This document shows positions 42,374-51,085 of a stretch of 64,000 bases of DNA, piece after piece. The stretch is from an uncultured Prevotellaceae bacterium (lineage in GTDB: Bacteria > Bacteroidota > Bacteroidia > Bacteroidales > Muribaculaceae), in NCBI GenBank assembly GCA_900317325.1, contig ONGE01000012.1:96415-160414 (forward strand). Reading direction: 5' to 3'. Numbering within the stretch: the stretch's first letter is position 1; every line of letters begins with the position of its first letter. The notes beneath the pieces were generated by a model. The model did no database searches, was not told where the DNA came from, and was given only the letters and a program-made list of their open reading frames with translations. Made by a program: the position numbers and the translations under genes.

Positions 42374-43513
42374 ATGACAACATATAATCTGTTACAGAAT
42401 TACTGGTGGCTCATCATGTCGGTGCTGGGCGCTTTGCTGGTGTTCCTGCTCATGGTGCAGGGTGGCCAGTCGATGCTCATCCACTACGGCAAGCCCGATA
42501 AGCGCGCGTTGCTCATCAACTCGATGGGCCGCAAGTGGGAACTGACCTACACGACACTGGTGACCTTTGGCGGTGCCTTCTTCGCCTCGTTCCCGCTGTT
42601 CTACAGCACGAGCTTCGGCGGTGCCTACTGGCTGTGGATGCTCATCTTGTTCAGCTTTGTGATTCAGGCTATCAGCTATGAATACCGTTCCAAACCGGGC
42701 AACATCTACGGCTCGCGTTTCTACGACACATTGCTGTTGATCAATGGCATCGTCGGCCCCGTCCTGCTGGGCGTGGCTGTGGCAACGATGTTCTTCGGCG
42801 CCGAGTTCACGGTGACCAAGAGCAACATCCTCAATGTGCAGGGCTCGTCCATTTCGCAGTGGGGACCGCAACACGGCATCGAAGCGATCTTCAACTGGAA
42901 GAACCTGCTGTTCGGCGTGATGGTGTTTTTCCTCGCCCGGACCTTGGCATCGCTCTACTTCATCAACAACATCAATGACGATGAGGTGAATGCCAGTCAG
43001 CGCCACTTGCTGTTGATCAATGCAGGTGTGTTCGTGCCCTTGTTCCTTGCTGTCGTGGTGGTTATCCTCACGTCGGCCGGCGTGGGTTACGACGACAGCG
43101 GCAATGCCCAGTGGGTTGCCAATAAGTATCTGCACAACTACTTGTCGATGTGGTGGGCATTGATCATCCTGCTCATCGGTGTGGTGATGGTACTCTTCGG
43201 CGTCGGCAAGACGTTGATGAAGGGCGATTACAAGCAGGGCATCTGGCCCGCTGGCATCGGCACCGTGCTGGTGGTGATGACTCTCTTCTGGGTGGTGGGC
43301 TACAACAACACCGCCTATCTGCCCTCGTTGCTCGACGTGCAGAGTTCGCTCACGCTGCGCAACAGCTCGTCCAGCGAGTTCACCCTCACCGTGATGAGCG
43401 TGGTGTCAATCCTTGTGCCCTTCGTGCTGGCCTATATCGCCTACTGCTGGTACAAGATGGACCACCGCAAACTCACCAGCGACGAGCTCGACAACACCGA
43501 TCACAAGTATTAA
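42374..43513 (+). CDS. cydB: Cytochrome bd ubiquinol oxidase subunit II
   Basis: The 379-residue subunit has about eight membrane helices (YWWLIMSVLGALLVFLLMVQGGQSML at the start, split here by polar residues) and conserved FGAEFTVTKSNIL and LARTLASLYFINN regions. It pairs with CydA, encoded just upstream. The start is fixed by a strong Shine-Dalgarno site. The family is certain; heme ligands are provided by CydA. Confidence 0.94.
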   Translation: MTTYNLLQNYWWLIMSVLGALLVFLLMVQGGQSMLIHYGKPDKRALLINSMGRKWELTYTTLVTFGGAFFASFPLFYSTSFGGAYWLWMLILFSFVIQAISYEYRSKPGNIYGSRFYDTLLLINGIVGPVLLGVAVATMFFGAEFTVTKSNILNVQGSSISQWGPQHGIEAIFNWKNLLFGVMVFFLARTLASLYFINNINDDEVNASQRHLLLINAGVFVPLFLAVVVVILTSAGVGYDDSGNAQWVANKYLHNYLSMWWALIILLIGVVMVLFGVGKTLMKGDYKQGIWPAGIGTVLVVMTLFWVVGYNNTAYLPSLLDVQSSLTLRNSSSSEFTLTVMSVVSILVPFVLAYIAYCWYKMDHRKLTSDELDNTDHKY

Positions 43514-43556
43514 AAGAATCCTTCAATCAAACACGAACATTAAGTTTATAGATAAA

Positions 43557-43976
43557 ATGAGAAAGCTATTTATTTCATTGGTATTGACAGTCGGTTTAGT
43601 CGCTGTCATGAGCAGTTGTGGAAATACGGCAACGAATGAGAATGCCAAGGAGGCTAATGCCGAGCAGGTTGAGGCCCAGCCCGAAGCCACCGTTGATCCT
43701 ACTACCGTAACAACGTCCAAAGGCACTTATGACTTCAAGATGGTGATGAAAAGAATGTATAAAGAAGGCGTTTCAATCGGAAAAGCCAAAAAGTCATTGC
43801 ATGATAAATCGCCAAATAAGAACACTAAGGAAAAGTTATTAGAAAGTGCCGAAGCCAATTTCAAGGAGCAGTGGAAAATCTATTATGGTAGCGCTGATAA
43901 TGATGAGGCAAAGGCTGTCTGCGAGAAGGCTTTTCAGGCGTTTCTGAAAGGTTGGGAGGACGGTTGGAACTCCTAG
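43557..43976 (+). CDS. Small lipoprotein of unknown function
   Basis: The 139-residue protein starts at the ATG at 43557, 43 bases after cydB. A signal peptide ends in a lipobox (VAVMSSC, Cys21). The mature part begins with an acidic, alanine-rich linker and continues as a helical region with KMVMKRMYKEGVSIGKAKK and QWKIYYGSAD. I do not recognise a family. It could be transcribed with cydAB, but the AT-rich gap leaves this open. A terminator follows at 44086. Confidence 0.65.
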   Translation: MRKLFISLVLTVGLVAVMSSCGNTATNENAKEANAEQVEAQPEATVDPTTVTTSKGTYDFKMVMKRMYKEGVSIGKAKKSLHDKSPNKNTKEKLLESAEANFKEQWKIYYGSADNDEAKAVCEKAFQAFLKGWEDGWNS

Positions 43977-44085
43977 AATTCAAACTGATTACCGTTCATG
44001 CTCAGGAAGCGTTTTGCAATCAATGGTTAAAACCGATGTTTTGAGCATTCAAGGCTAGAAAACATGCTGCTTTAGCAAGCTCTGG

Positions 44086-44117
44086 GTTATCGCCGACTCG
44101 TAATAGCCGGCGATAAC
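44086..44117 (+). terminator. Intrinsic terminator after the cyd-lipoprotein region
   Basis: GTTATCGCCG (44086-44095) pairs with CGGCGATAAC (44108-44117) and is followed by TTTTTTGTTTTTT. Confidence 0.9.
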
Positions 44118-44162
44118 TTTTTTGTTTTTTAGTCACGGGAAAATCACGGATATCAGCAATAG

Positions 44163-44194
44163 TTTGGTGGCGTGGTCGCGTTTTTGTAACTTTG
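44163..44194 (+). promoter_or_regulatory. Promoter of the DUF2027-Smr gene
   Basis: TTTG (44163-44166) and TAACTTTG (44187-44194) are 20 bases apart, an exact consensus layout. The leader to ATG 44224 would be about 26 bases. Confidence 0.75.
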
Positions 44195-44223
44195 CAGCCT
44201 AAAAATAAAAAATACTCAGAATC

Positions 44224-45303
44224 ATGAATGTAAAAGTTAACGATATCGTGCGCTTCCTCAATGACGTGGGAGGCGGCAGAGTGTCCAGAATCGACGGCAA
44301 GACCGTCTATGTGGAGGACGAGGACGGCTTCGAGCGCCCTGCATTGGAGCGCGACCTGGTCGTTGTGGGACAGGCTGGCACCAAAGCGTCGGCCTATGAG
44401 CGCCCGCTCGACATTCGCACTCGCCAGGTGGAGCCCGACAAGCCCGCTCCCAAGCCTAAAGTGGTGGAACCAGAACCTGTCCTGCCCATCGAGGAGACCC
44501 CCGAGGGCGAGGTGCTCAACGTGGTGCTGGGCTATGAGGCCCGCGAAATCAAGCACTTGAACACCACCACGTTCTTTGCCTCGCTGGTCAACGACAGCAA
44601 CTATTTCCTGTATTTCACCTACATGACTCGCGGCGATGGTGACGGCGAGTGGAAGACCCGCTATCACGGCATCGTGGAGCCCAACATCCAGGTGCAACTC
44701 GAGGAGTTCGGGCACGATGACCTGAACGACATGACGCACATCGCCGTGCAGTATGTCGCCTTCAAGCAGGGCAAGGGCTTCAAGCTGAAGAATCCCGCCC
44801 TCATCGAGCAACGCCTCGACGTGACCAAGTTCTACAAGTTGCACTGTTTCCATGAGAATCCCTACTTTGACGTGCCCGTCATCGCCGTGGAGATCGTGAC
44901 CAACGACCGTCCCGCCCGCATGATGCGCATCGACAGCGGCGACCTGGAACGGGCCATGAAGGAGAAGAAACGCATGGACCGCCCGCAGCGTAAGCCCGTC
45001 CAGAAGAAAACCGACAGCAACGGCATCATCGTGCAGGACCTGCACATCACCTCGCTGCTGGACAACTTGAACGGCATGACACCCGGCGCCATCCTTGAGT
45101 ACCAGATGGATAAGTTCCGCGAGGTGATGGACGCCAACTTGGGTAAACACGGCCAGCGCATCGTCTTCATCCACGGCAAGGGTGAGGGCAAACTGCGTCA
45201 GCACCTGCTCAGCGAGCTCAAGCGTCGTTACCCGCGCTGCACCGCCCAGGATGCCAGCTTCCGCGAGTATGGCTTCGGTGCCACCCAGGTCACCATTCAC
45301 TAA
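44224..45303 (+). CDS. DUF2027-Smr domain protein
   Basis: The 359-residue protein has an N-terminal small barrel (VNDIVRFLNDVGGGRVSRI), a DUF2027 core (about 95-250) and a C-terminal Smr domain with VQDLHITSLLDN and the catalytic-type motif FIHGKGEGKLRQHL. Smr domains, as in MutS2, nick or bind branched nucleic acids, and recent work links them to ribosome rescue by mRNA cleavage. DUF2027-Smr proteins are Bacteroidota-specific and uncharacterised. The gene has its own promoter and terminator. Confidence 0.9.
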   Translation: MNVKVNDIVRFLNDVGGGRVSRIDGKTVYVEDEDGFERPALERDLVVVGQAGTKASAYERPLDIRTRQVEPDKPAPKPKVVEPEPVLPIEETPEGEVLNVVLGYEAREIKHLNTTTFFASLVNDSNYFLYFTYMTRGDGDGEWKTRYHGIVEPNIQVQLEEFGHDDLNDMTHIAVQYVAFKQGKGFKLKNPALIEQRLDVTKFYKLHCFHENPYFDVPVIAVEIVTNDRPARMMRIDSGDLERAMKEKKRMDRPQRKPVQKKTDSNGIIVQDLHITSLLDNLNGMTPGAILEYQMDKFREVMDANLGKHGQRIVFIHGKGEGKLRQHLLSELKRRYPRCTAQDASFREYGFGATQVTIH

Positions 45304-45355
45304 CCTCAAAACGAAAACAACACACGCTGAATAATTAAAAAGAAAACAATAAATG

Positions 45356-45407
45356 CAATAAGTACAATTATTTGATTACCAATAATTTGTATTTATTGTA
45401 CTTATTG
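45356..45407. terminator. AT-rich bidirectional hairpin
   Basis: CAATAAGTACAAT (45356-45368) pairs perfectly with ATTGTACTTATTG (45395-45407) with a 26-base loop, followed by a T tract. It lies between the convergent Smr and YgjP-like genes. Confidence 0.7.
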
Positions 45408-45426
45408 TTTTTCTTATATCTGCTTG

Positions 45427-46137
45427 TTACTTGAGGATTGGGAAACGGAACTGGCGCAGTTGGCGTTCCAGTTCTTTTTCCTTGCCGCCGCAGTATTGGT
45501 CACACAGGGCGTGGAACTGCGGCGAGTGGTTCATGTGGGTGAGGTGGGCCAGTTCATGGCAGATGATGTAACGCACTAGCTGTTCGGGCAGGAACATGAG
45601 GTTGCGCGACAGTTGGATGACCCGCTTGGCCGTGCAGTGGCCCAGTTTTCTCATGCCACGCCCCACCTCAAAACCTGCGGGCTGTAGCCCCAACTCGTCA
45701 GCGACCTTACGGGCAAAGGGTAACAGTACGGCATGAGCCTGCACTTCCATGGCGCGGGCAATGACCGTTGATAGTGTGCGCTTGACGCCATCATCGGCGA
45801 GGTCAGTATTCTCATGGACCTGCAGGTGAAGCACATCGCCTTCCCAGTGATTGAGGATGTAGCCAGGCATTCTGTTTTGGCTGCCGATGACGACGCGACA
45901 ACGAAAGCACTCGATGACTTGTCCCGCCTGAAACGTCACAGCTTCGGGCTTCGGCAAGTTCCGCAATCGCTCCCTGCTGCTTTCCACCATGCGCTGCAAC
46001 TCAGCCACCGTTACGCCCAGTGGCGCCCGCATCAGCAGCGTGCCGTCGGGGTGATAAGTAAACCGCACCGAGGTCATGCCCCGGCGCAGTTCCACATAGA
46101 TTTTTCCGAATTCCTTGTCCTCGATATAGCCTTTCAT
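45427..46137 (-). CDS. YgjP-like (DUF45/M48) zinc metallopeptidase
   Basis: The 236-residue protein begins at the ATG at 46137. It has the beta-rich N-terminus of the YgjP family and the zinc motif CHELAHLTHMNHSPQFH, where HELAH binds metal and Glu is catalytic and the downstream His supplies the third ligand. The family acts on unknown substrates, and E. coli YgjP is poorly characterised. It is cytoplasmic with no signal peptide. The gene is separated from trpS by a 61-base repeat-containing gap. Confidence 0.88.
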   Translation of the reverse strand: MKGYIEDKEFGKIYVELRRGMTSVRFTYHPDGTLLMRAPLGVTVAELQRMVESSRERLRNLPKPEAVTFQAGQVIECFRCRVVIGSQNRMPGYILNHWEGDVLHLQVHENTDLADDGVKRTLSTVIARAMEVQAHAVLLPFARKVADELGLQPAGFEVGRGMRKLGHCTAKRVIQLSRNLMFLPEQLVRYIICHELAHLTHMNHSPQFHALCDQYCGGKEKELERQLRQFRFPILK

Positions 46138-46146
46138 GGCTAGTGG

Positions 46147-46190
46147 GTCGAATTGGTCGAATTGGACTAATTAGTCTAATTGGTCCAATG
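46147..46190. repeat. Tandem 9-mer and palindrome upstream of the YgjP-like gene
   Basis: GTCGAATTG occurs twice in tandem (46147-46155, 46156-46164). Next to it GACTAATTAGTC (46165-46176) is a perfect 12-base palindrome whose flanks ATTG and TAAT extend it imperfectly. It lies at the expected promoter position of the YgjP-like gene and might be a regulator site. Confidence 0.55.
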
Positions 46191-46198
46191 CCAAATTA

Positions 46199-47272
46199 TC
46201 AGAACTTGGTGATGCCCATGATCTCGCGCACGTCGGCCAGCGTCTTGCCGGCACGGGCGCGGGCACGCTCGGCACCCATCTCGAGGACGCGATGCAGATA
46301 GGCGTCGTCGTTCTCGATGTCGAGGATGCGTTCGCGGATAGGCGTGGTCATTGCCACGATGTCCTCGGCAATCTCCTTCTTGAGGTCGCCGTAGCGGATG
46401 GAGCAGTTATTGTAGGCCTCGGTGAAGTATTCCACCTTGTCGGGGGTGCCGACGAGTTTGAGGATGGTGAACAGGTTCTGCACAGGCTCAGCCATGGGCA
46501 TATTGGGCTCGGTGGGGCCGCCATCGGTCACGGCGCGCATCACCTTCTTGCGGATGGTCTTCTCCTCGTCAACGAGGTAGATGCAGTTGCCCTCGCTCTT
46601 GCCCATCTTGCCGCTGCCGTCCAGGCCGGGCACCTTGACGGGTGCGCTGCCGAAGTTGAAGTTCTGCGGCTCCTTGAAATATTCGGTCTTGTAGAACGAG
46701 TTGAAGCGACGGGCGAAGCGGCGCGTCAGCTCCAAGTGCTGCTCCTGATCCTTGCCCACGGGCACGAAGTCGGCACGCTGGATGAGGATATCCACAGCCA
46801 TCAGGGTGGGGTAGGTCAACAGGCCGGCGTTGACACGCTTGTTGGTGCTGGCGCCGATGATTTCCTTGGCCACGTCCTCGTCATCATCGCCCTGAGTGGG
46901 GGCGGTGATGCCTAATGCCTTGCGAGCCTTGTCCTTGAAGGCGGCGGTACGCATCAGTTCGCCGATGCCCACGTGCATGTTGAGCAGCAGGTACATCTCG
47001 CTCACCTCGGGCACATCACTCTGTACAAAGATGGTCGATTTCTCGGGGTCCAGGCCTGCTGCCAGATACTCGGCCAAGATGTGGCGCACGTTGGTGTGCA
47101 GCTCTTTGGGGTCGGGGTTGGTCGTCAGGGCGTGCAGGTCGGCAATGAAGTAGTAACTGTCATACTTGCCCTCGTTCTGCATCTTCACAAAGTTACTCAA
47201 TGCGCCCAGGTAGTTGCCCAAGTGCAACTGTCCTGTGGGGCGGATTCCGCTTAAAACAATCTTCTTATCCAT
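46199..47272 (-). CDS. trpS: Tryptophanyl-tRNA synthetase
   Basis: The 357-residue class I synthetase charges tRNA-Trp. The nucleotide-binding HIGH-like motif is HLGNYLGA (LSGIRPTGQLHLGNYLG) and the KMSKS-like loop is SGKMGKSEGN. The specificity region MAVDILIQRADFVPVGKDQ is typical. A -7 box (TACCTTTG, 47315-47308) is 36 bases before the ATG. No tryptophan-responsive leader is visible in the short upstream region. Confidence 0.95.
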   Translation of the reverse strand: MDKKIVLSGIRPTGQLHLGNYLGALSNFVKMQNEGKYDSYYFIADLHALTTNPDPKELHTNVRHILAEYLAAGLDPEKSTIFVQSDVPEVSEMYLLLNMHVGIGELMRTAAFKDKARKALGITAPTQGDDDEDVAKEIIGASTNKRVNAGLLTYPTLMAVDILIQRADFVPVGKDQEQHLELTRRFARRFNSFYKTEYFKEPQNFNFGSAPVKVPGLDGSGKMGKSEGNCIYLVDEEKTIRKKVMRAVTDGGPTEPNMPMAEPVQNLFTILKLVGTPDKVEYFTEAYNNCSIRYGDLKKEIAEDIVAMTTPIRERILDIENDDAYLHRVLEMGAERARARAGKTLADVREIMGITKF

Positions 47273-47380
47273 ATTCTGATTTTTTGTATTTTTAATTTTA
47301 ATGGCTGCAAAGGTACGAAATAGTTTTTAGTTTCTAGTCCCTAGTCCCCAGTTTTTAGTCTGCAGCTCCCTTTTAACGCC

Positions 47381-48187
47381 TCATTCTACCAAGTCGAGCA
47401 GGGCACCGGCGATACCGGGACATGCTGCCAGGATGCAGATGCCGTGGTCCTCACGGTAACGCTTGACGAAGGCTCCGGCTTCAAGGGCGATGAGTTCGCC
47501 AGCACAGGCATCCCACTCCTTGAGATTGAGTTCCCAATAGCCGTCGAGCCAGCCGGCTGCGACATAGCACATATCCATGGCCGCCGAGCCCAGACGCCTG
47601 ACGCCTCTCACCCGAGGCATCACACGGCCCAAGGTATCAAAGTTGTTGTCGGAGTTGGTCGCCTTATCGTAGGGGAAACCTGTGGAGATGACGGCGCGCT
47701 GGAGCTCGGTAGTTGCCTTGGCCTGCAAGCGCCCATAAGGGCCATAGGCGCCCTTGCCCTTGAGAGCCCAGAACTCCTCGTCGAGTTTTGGGGCATACAC
47801 ATAACCGAACCGTGTCTCTCCATCCACTTTCAATCCGATGGATATACAGTGGGTAGTAATGCCAGCACTGTAGTTCACTGTGCCGTCCAGCGGGTCGATG
47901 ACCCACTGGAAGCGGGCTTGCCGATGATCATCCCCACTCTCCTCGCTCAAGATGGCATGGTCAGGGAACCTGGCGTGAATAGTGTCTATGATGATACGCT
48001 CGCTGCCCTTGTCGGCCTCGGTCACGATGTCAAATGCGTTGCCCTTGTCCTCGATGTCAAGGTCACGGCGGCGAAAGTGGTGCTTCAGCACCTCACCCGC
48101 CTCGTGCGCCATCTGTCGGGCCGTTGTCAGCCATAGCTGTTCCTCGGGCGAGAGTTCGCCCGGTTGTGTTTTTTCAAGCTTTTCCAT
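47381..48187 (-). CDS. Inositol monophosphatase-family protein
   Basis: The 268-residue enzyme shows the metal-binding pattern of the family: AILSEESGD, then VIDPLDGTVNYSAGITTH and WDACAGELIALEAG. Substrates in this family range from inositol-1-phosphate to NADP, PAPS or CysQ substrates, so the precise activity is not fixed. It is close to SuhB/ImpA-type proteins. It lies 79 bases downstream of the Lrp regulator gene and the two are separated by a terminator, so they are probably separate transcripts. Confidence 0.88.
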   Translation of the reverse strand: MEKLEKTQPGELSPEEQLWLTTARQMAHEAGEVLKHHFRRRDLDIEDKGNAFDIVTEADKGSERIIIDTIHARFPDHAILSEESGDDHRQARFQWVIDPLDGTVNYSAGITTHCISIGLKVDGETRFGYVYAPKLDEEFWALKGKGAYGPYGRLQAKATTELQRAVISTGFPYDKATNSDNNFDTLGRVMPRVRGVRRLGSAAMDMCYVAAGWLDGYWELNLKEWDACAGELIALEAGAFVKRYREDHGICILAACPGIAGALLDLVE

Positions 48188-48228
48188 AATAATCTTTTTT
48201 ACCTGTGTTTGAAACCTGTGGATTATTA

Positions 48229-48255
48229 AGAAGGGAGCGATTATCGCTCCCTTCT
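48229..48255 (-). terminator. Hairpin terminator of the Lrp-type gene
   Basis: AGAAGGGAGCGA (48229-48240) pairs with TCGCTCCCTTCT (48244-48255) around a 3-base loop. It lies 11 bases past the stop codon of the regulator gene. Confidence 0.85.
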
Positions 48256-48266
48256 GAGAAATCTTG

Positions 48267-48746
48267 TCATTCTTTCACCTCTTCGCCATCGGGGTCGATG
48301 GGGATTTGGCGTTTGAATACCTCCTTGAAGGTAATGAGCGTCTCGCTGCGTCCCAAGCCCATCTTCATGAAGCGGTCGTGGATAACTTGCAGCAGGTGGT
48401 CGTTGTTCTGGGCATAGAGCTTGATGAACAAGTCATATTTGCCTGTAGTGAAGTAGCACTCAACGACCTCGGGGACTGTCTTGAGCCTTGCAACCACCTC
48501 GTCAAACTTGGAAGGATCGTTGAGGAAGAAGCCGATGTAGGCACAGGTCTGATAGCCCACCGATGCGGGGTCAATCAACGAGATGGAGCCGCGGATGACT
48601 CCCATGTTGTACAGTTTTTGGATACGCTGGTGAATAGCGGCACCCGACACATTGCAGGCACGTGCGATTTCCAGATAGGGCTTGCGCGCATTAAGCGACA
48701 GCATTTTCAAGATTTTGTAATCGAGTGAATCAAGTTTTGTTGCCAT
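48267..48746 (-). CDS. Lrp/AsnC-family transcriptional regulator
   Basis: The 159-residue protein has the AsnC helix-turn-helix (LDYKILKMLSLNARKPYLEIARACNVSGAAIHQRIQKL) and a RAM effector domain (about 65-150, CAYIGFFL, VPEVVECYFTTGKYDLFIKL). Such regulators respond to amino acids or 2-oxoacids. The target genes are unknown; the adjacent inositol-phosphatase-like gene is not obviously regulated by it. A -7 box (TATCTTTG, 48850-48843) about 97 bases upstream suggests a long leader. Confidence 0.92.
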   Translation of the reverse strand: MATKLDSLDYKILKMLSLNARKPYLEIARACNVSGAAIHQRIQKLYNMGVIRGSISLIDPASVGYQTCAYIGFFLNDPSKFDEVVARLKTVPEVVECYFTTGKYDLFIKLYAQNNDHLLQVIHDRFMKMGLGRSETLITFKEVFKRQIPIDPDGEEVKE

Positions 48747-48842
48747 AATTTATAGTTTTAATGTGTATGCTAAAATACAGAACACGTAATTATGAATGCC
48801 GTAATGTGGGCTTCAAAAACAAGTCTCACACTATCGACGCCA

Positions 48843-48877
48843 CAAAGATACAACATTTTTCTTTAAAAGTTGACAAA
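48843..48877 (-). promoter_or_regulatory. Probable promoter of the Lrp-type gene
   Basis: On the minus strand TTTG (48877-48874) precedes TATCTTTG (48850-48843) with 23 bases between, longer than the usual 19-21. I see nothing else supported in 48878-49035. Confidence 0.5.
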
Positions 48878-49035
48878 TTATAAGATTTTTTTGAAAAAAA
48901 CTTTATATCTTGCATTATTTGGACATGATGAGCATCTAAAGAAATATCATTTTTCCCGCTTGTATCCGTATTTAGTATTTTTTTGGTGCTACCGGGAAAG
49001 CAAACAAAAAATATGTTTTTTGTTTGTCTCTCCAC

Positions 49036-49127
49036 TCGGCTTGCACTACCGTTGACCTTCGGTCGAAGGTAGGCTTCGCCTCAACAATGTCCAAATAAAT
49101 TTGGCATTGTCTTCGGCTTGCACTACC
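49036..49127. repeat. 15-base direct repeat around a structured segment
   Basis: TCGGCTTGCACTACC occurs at 49036-49050 and 49113-49127. Between lie a CCTTCGGTCGAAGG hairpin (about 49055-49068) and a near-palindrome AATGTCCAAATAAATTTGGCATT. The second copy overlaps the prmC -7 box. Confidence 0.65.
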
Positions 49128-49131
49128 TTTG
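49100..49131 (+). promoter_or_regulatory. Promoter of prmC
   Basis: TTTG (49100-49103) and TACCTTTG (49124-49131) are 20 bases apart. Transcription would start about 1-2 bases before the prmC ATG, implying a leaderless or near-leaderless message. Confidence 0.7.
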
Positions 49132-49135
49132 TGGC

Positions 49136-49975
49136 ATGATACTTAAGGAAGCCATAGAACAACTCAAGAATGGGCTAAACGGTGTAGTGGAGCCCCGCGA
49201 AGCACAGGCGATAATACGCATCGTGTGCGAAGATGTTTTTAACTACGACCAGGTGGATGTGTCGTTGCGCCAGGACAGTGAATTGCCTGAATTTGCGCCC
49301 CAGCGCATTGCCGACATCATCTCGCGCCTGCGCCAGGGAGAGCCGCTGCAGTATATCCTGGGCTGCGCACGATTCCATGGCCACAAGTTCAAGGTCACGC
49401 CCTCGGTGCTCATCCCGCGTCCCGAGACCGAGCAACTCGTTGACCTGATCATCGACGAGAATACGGGCAGTGACCTGCGCGTCCTCGACATGGGCACCGG
49501 CAGCGGCTGCATCGCCATTTCGCTGGCCAGGGCACTGAAGTTCGCCCAAGTCGATGCCCTGGATGTGTCGCGCGATGCCCTCGCTGTAGCCCGCGAGAAT
49601 GCGGTTGCACTCAAGGTGAAGGTGCGTTTCTTTGAGAGTGATATGCTCTTGCCGCAGCCTGCTGCCCGCTATGACATCATCGTGAGCAACCCGCCCTATG
49701 TGTGCTGGAGCGAGCGCGAAGCCATGGAGCGCAATGTCAAGGATTATGAGCCTGGACAAGCCTTGTTCGTGCCCGACAACGACCCGTTGATGTTCTACAA
49801 GGCGATAGCCCCTTACGCTGCCAAGTCGCTGGAGCGTGGCGGCCGCCTGTATCTTGAAATCAATCAGCGCTTTGGAGCCGAGGTCAAGCGGTTGCTTGAG
49901 GGAGCCGGCTTTGACGAGGTGCGCATCATCGAGGACAGCTTCGGCAACACTCGTTTTGCTGCAGCCAGGCTTTAA
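49136..49975 (+). CDS. prmC: Peptide chain release factor N5-glutamine methyltransferase
   Basis: The 279-residue enzyme methylates the GGQ glutamine of release factors RF1 and RF2. The N-terminal helical domain has EPREAQAIIRIVCEDVF, followed by SAM motif I LDMGTGSGCIAISLARAL and the catalytic NPPY motif (DIIVSNPPYVCWSE). The ATG at 49136 is chosen because the upstream in-frame TTG at 49118 would lie inside the -7 box region. The gene is followed by ribD on the same strand. Confidence 0.93.
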   Translation: MILKEAIEQLKNGLNGVVEPREAQAIIRIVCEDVFNYDQVDVSLRQDSELPEFAPQRIADIISRLRQGEPLQYILGCARFHGHKFKVTPSVLIPRPETEQLVDLIIDENTGSDLRVLDMGTGSGCIAISLARALKFAQVDALDVSRDALAVARENAVALKVKVRFFESDMLLPQPAARYDIIVSNPPYVCWSEREAMERNVKDYEPGQALFVPDNDPLMFYKAIAPYAAKSLERGGRLYLEINQRFGAEVKRLLEGAGFDEVRIIEDSFGNTRFAAARL

Positions 49976-50053
49976 CTGCGAGTTTCGCTGATTAAACTGA
50001 TTGGCATCCGCATCGATAGTGATTTGATGAATTCGTGTAATGCGTAGTTTAAG

Positions 50054-51085
50054 ATGATCGACGAGAAATACATGCGCCGAGCGTTGCAGTTGGCCCGTTT
50101 GGGAGCAGGGCACACATCGCCCAATCCCATGGTGGGCGCTGTGATTGTGGGCCCCTACGGGAGCATCATCGGCGAGGGATGGCACCGCCAGTGTGGCAAG
50201 GGCCATGCCGAAGTCAACGCCGTGGCCTCGGTGAAGGATGACAACTTGTTGAAGGATAGCACGATATATGTCACTCTGGAACCTTGCTCCCACTATGGAA
50301 AGACACCCTCGTGTGCCCGCCTGATCATTGAACGTGGCATTCCCCGTGTGGTGGTGGGTTGCCTTGACCCCTTTGTCAAGGTGGCCGGGCGCGGGGTGGA
50401 AATGCTGCGCGAGGCTGGCGTTGAGGTGGTTACAGGTGTACTGGAACAGGAATGCCGTGACTTGAACCGCCGATTCATGACGGCGCATACCACCGGACGA
50501 CCGTGGGTGCAGCTCAAGTGGGCTCAGACCGCCGACGGCTATATCGCCCTGCCGCCTGAAGCCGGTGAGAATCCTCTGCACATGTCCACCCCCGTGACGA
50601 TGAAGCTGATGCACCGTCAACGCTCATTGTGCGATGCCATCGTCGTGGGAGCCGCTACCGCGCGCATCGACAATCCCTCGCTCACCACCCGCTACTGGCC
50701 CGGCAAGTCTCCGCTGCGGGTTGTCCTGTCGCGTAAATTGTCGTTACCTGGCAATCTCAACTTGCTGACCGACGGACGTCCCACAATCATCTATAACTCA
50801 GTGAAAAACGACACATGTGGTGTGGTTGAGTATGTCAAGATTGATTCTGATGATCCCCGGTCATGGCTTGAAGATTTGTACCGCCGTGGAGTGACCAGTG
50901 TCATGGTCGAGGGGGGGCGACTTGTTCTGGAAAGTCTCATTGCCGCTGACGCTTGGGATGAAGCACGCATCGAGGTCAGTCCTCGACAAGTGGGGCAGGG
51001 TGTCAAGGCCCCGATCATCGATGGCCGCCCCGCGGCTCGCCATGAGATCGATGGCAACACCATCATTTACCTCACCCCCCGATAA
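50054..51085 (+). CDS. ribD: Bifunctional riboflavin deaminase/reductase
   Basis: The 343-residue protein has an N-terminal deaminase with zinc motifs GHAEVNAV and TLEPCSHYGKTPSC, and a C-terminal reductase domain (about 150-343, WVQLKWAQTADGYIAL, DAIVVGAATARIDNPSLTTR, MVEGGRLVLESLI). It carries out two steps of riboflavin synthesis: deamination of the pyrimidine and reduction of the ribose chain. Length and order match E. coli RibD. It lies 78 bases after prmC. No FMN riboswitch is visible in this short gap. Confidence 0.95.
   Translation: MIDEKYMRRALQLARLGAGHTSPNPMVGAVIVGPYGSIIGEGWHRQCGKGHAEVNAVASVKDDNLLKDSTIYVTLEPCSHYGKTPSCARLIIERGIPRVVVGCLDPFVKVAGRGVEMLREAGVEVVTGVLEQECRDLNRRFMTAHTTGRPWVQLKWAQTADGYIALPPEAGENPLHMSTPVTMKLMHRQRSLCDAIVVGAATARIDNPSLTTRYWPGKSPLRVVLSRKLSLPGNLNLLTDGRPTIIYNSVKNDTCGVVEYVKIDSDDPRSWLEDLYRRGVTSVMVEGGRLVLESLIAADAWDEARIEVSPRQVGQGVKAPIIDGRPAARHEIDGNTIIYLTPR

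Noticed and set aside
49036-49127. Repeat near prmC as a CRISPR fragment
   Set aside because: Only two copies are present, the spacing segment is itself structured and one copy is part of a promoter.
49976-50053. FMN riboswitch before ribD
   Set aside because: The gap after prmC is only 78 bases and shows none of the conserved FMN-aptamer sequence.
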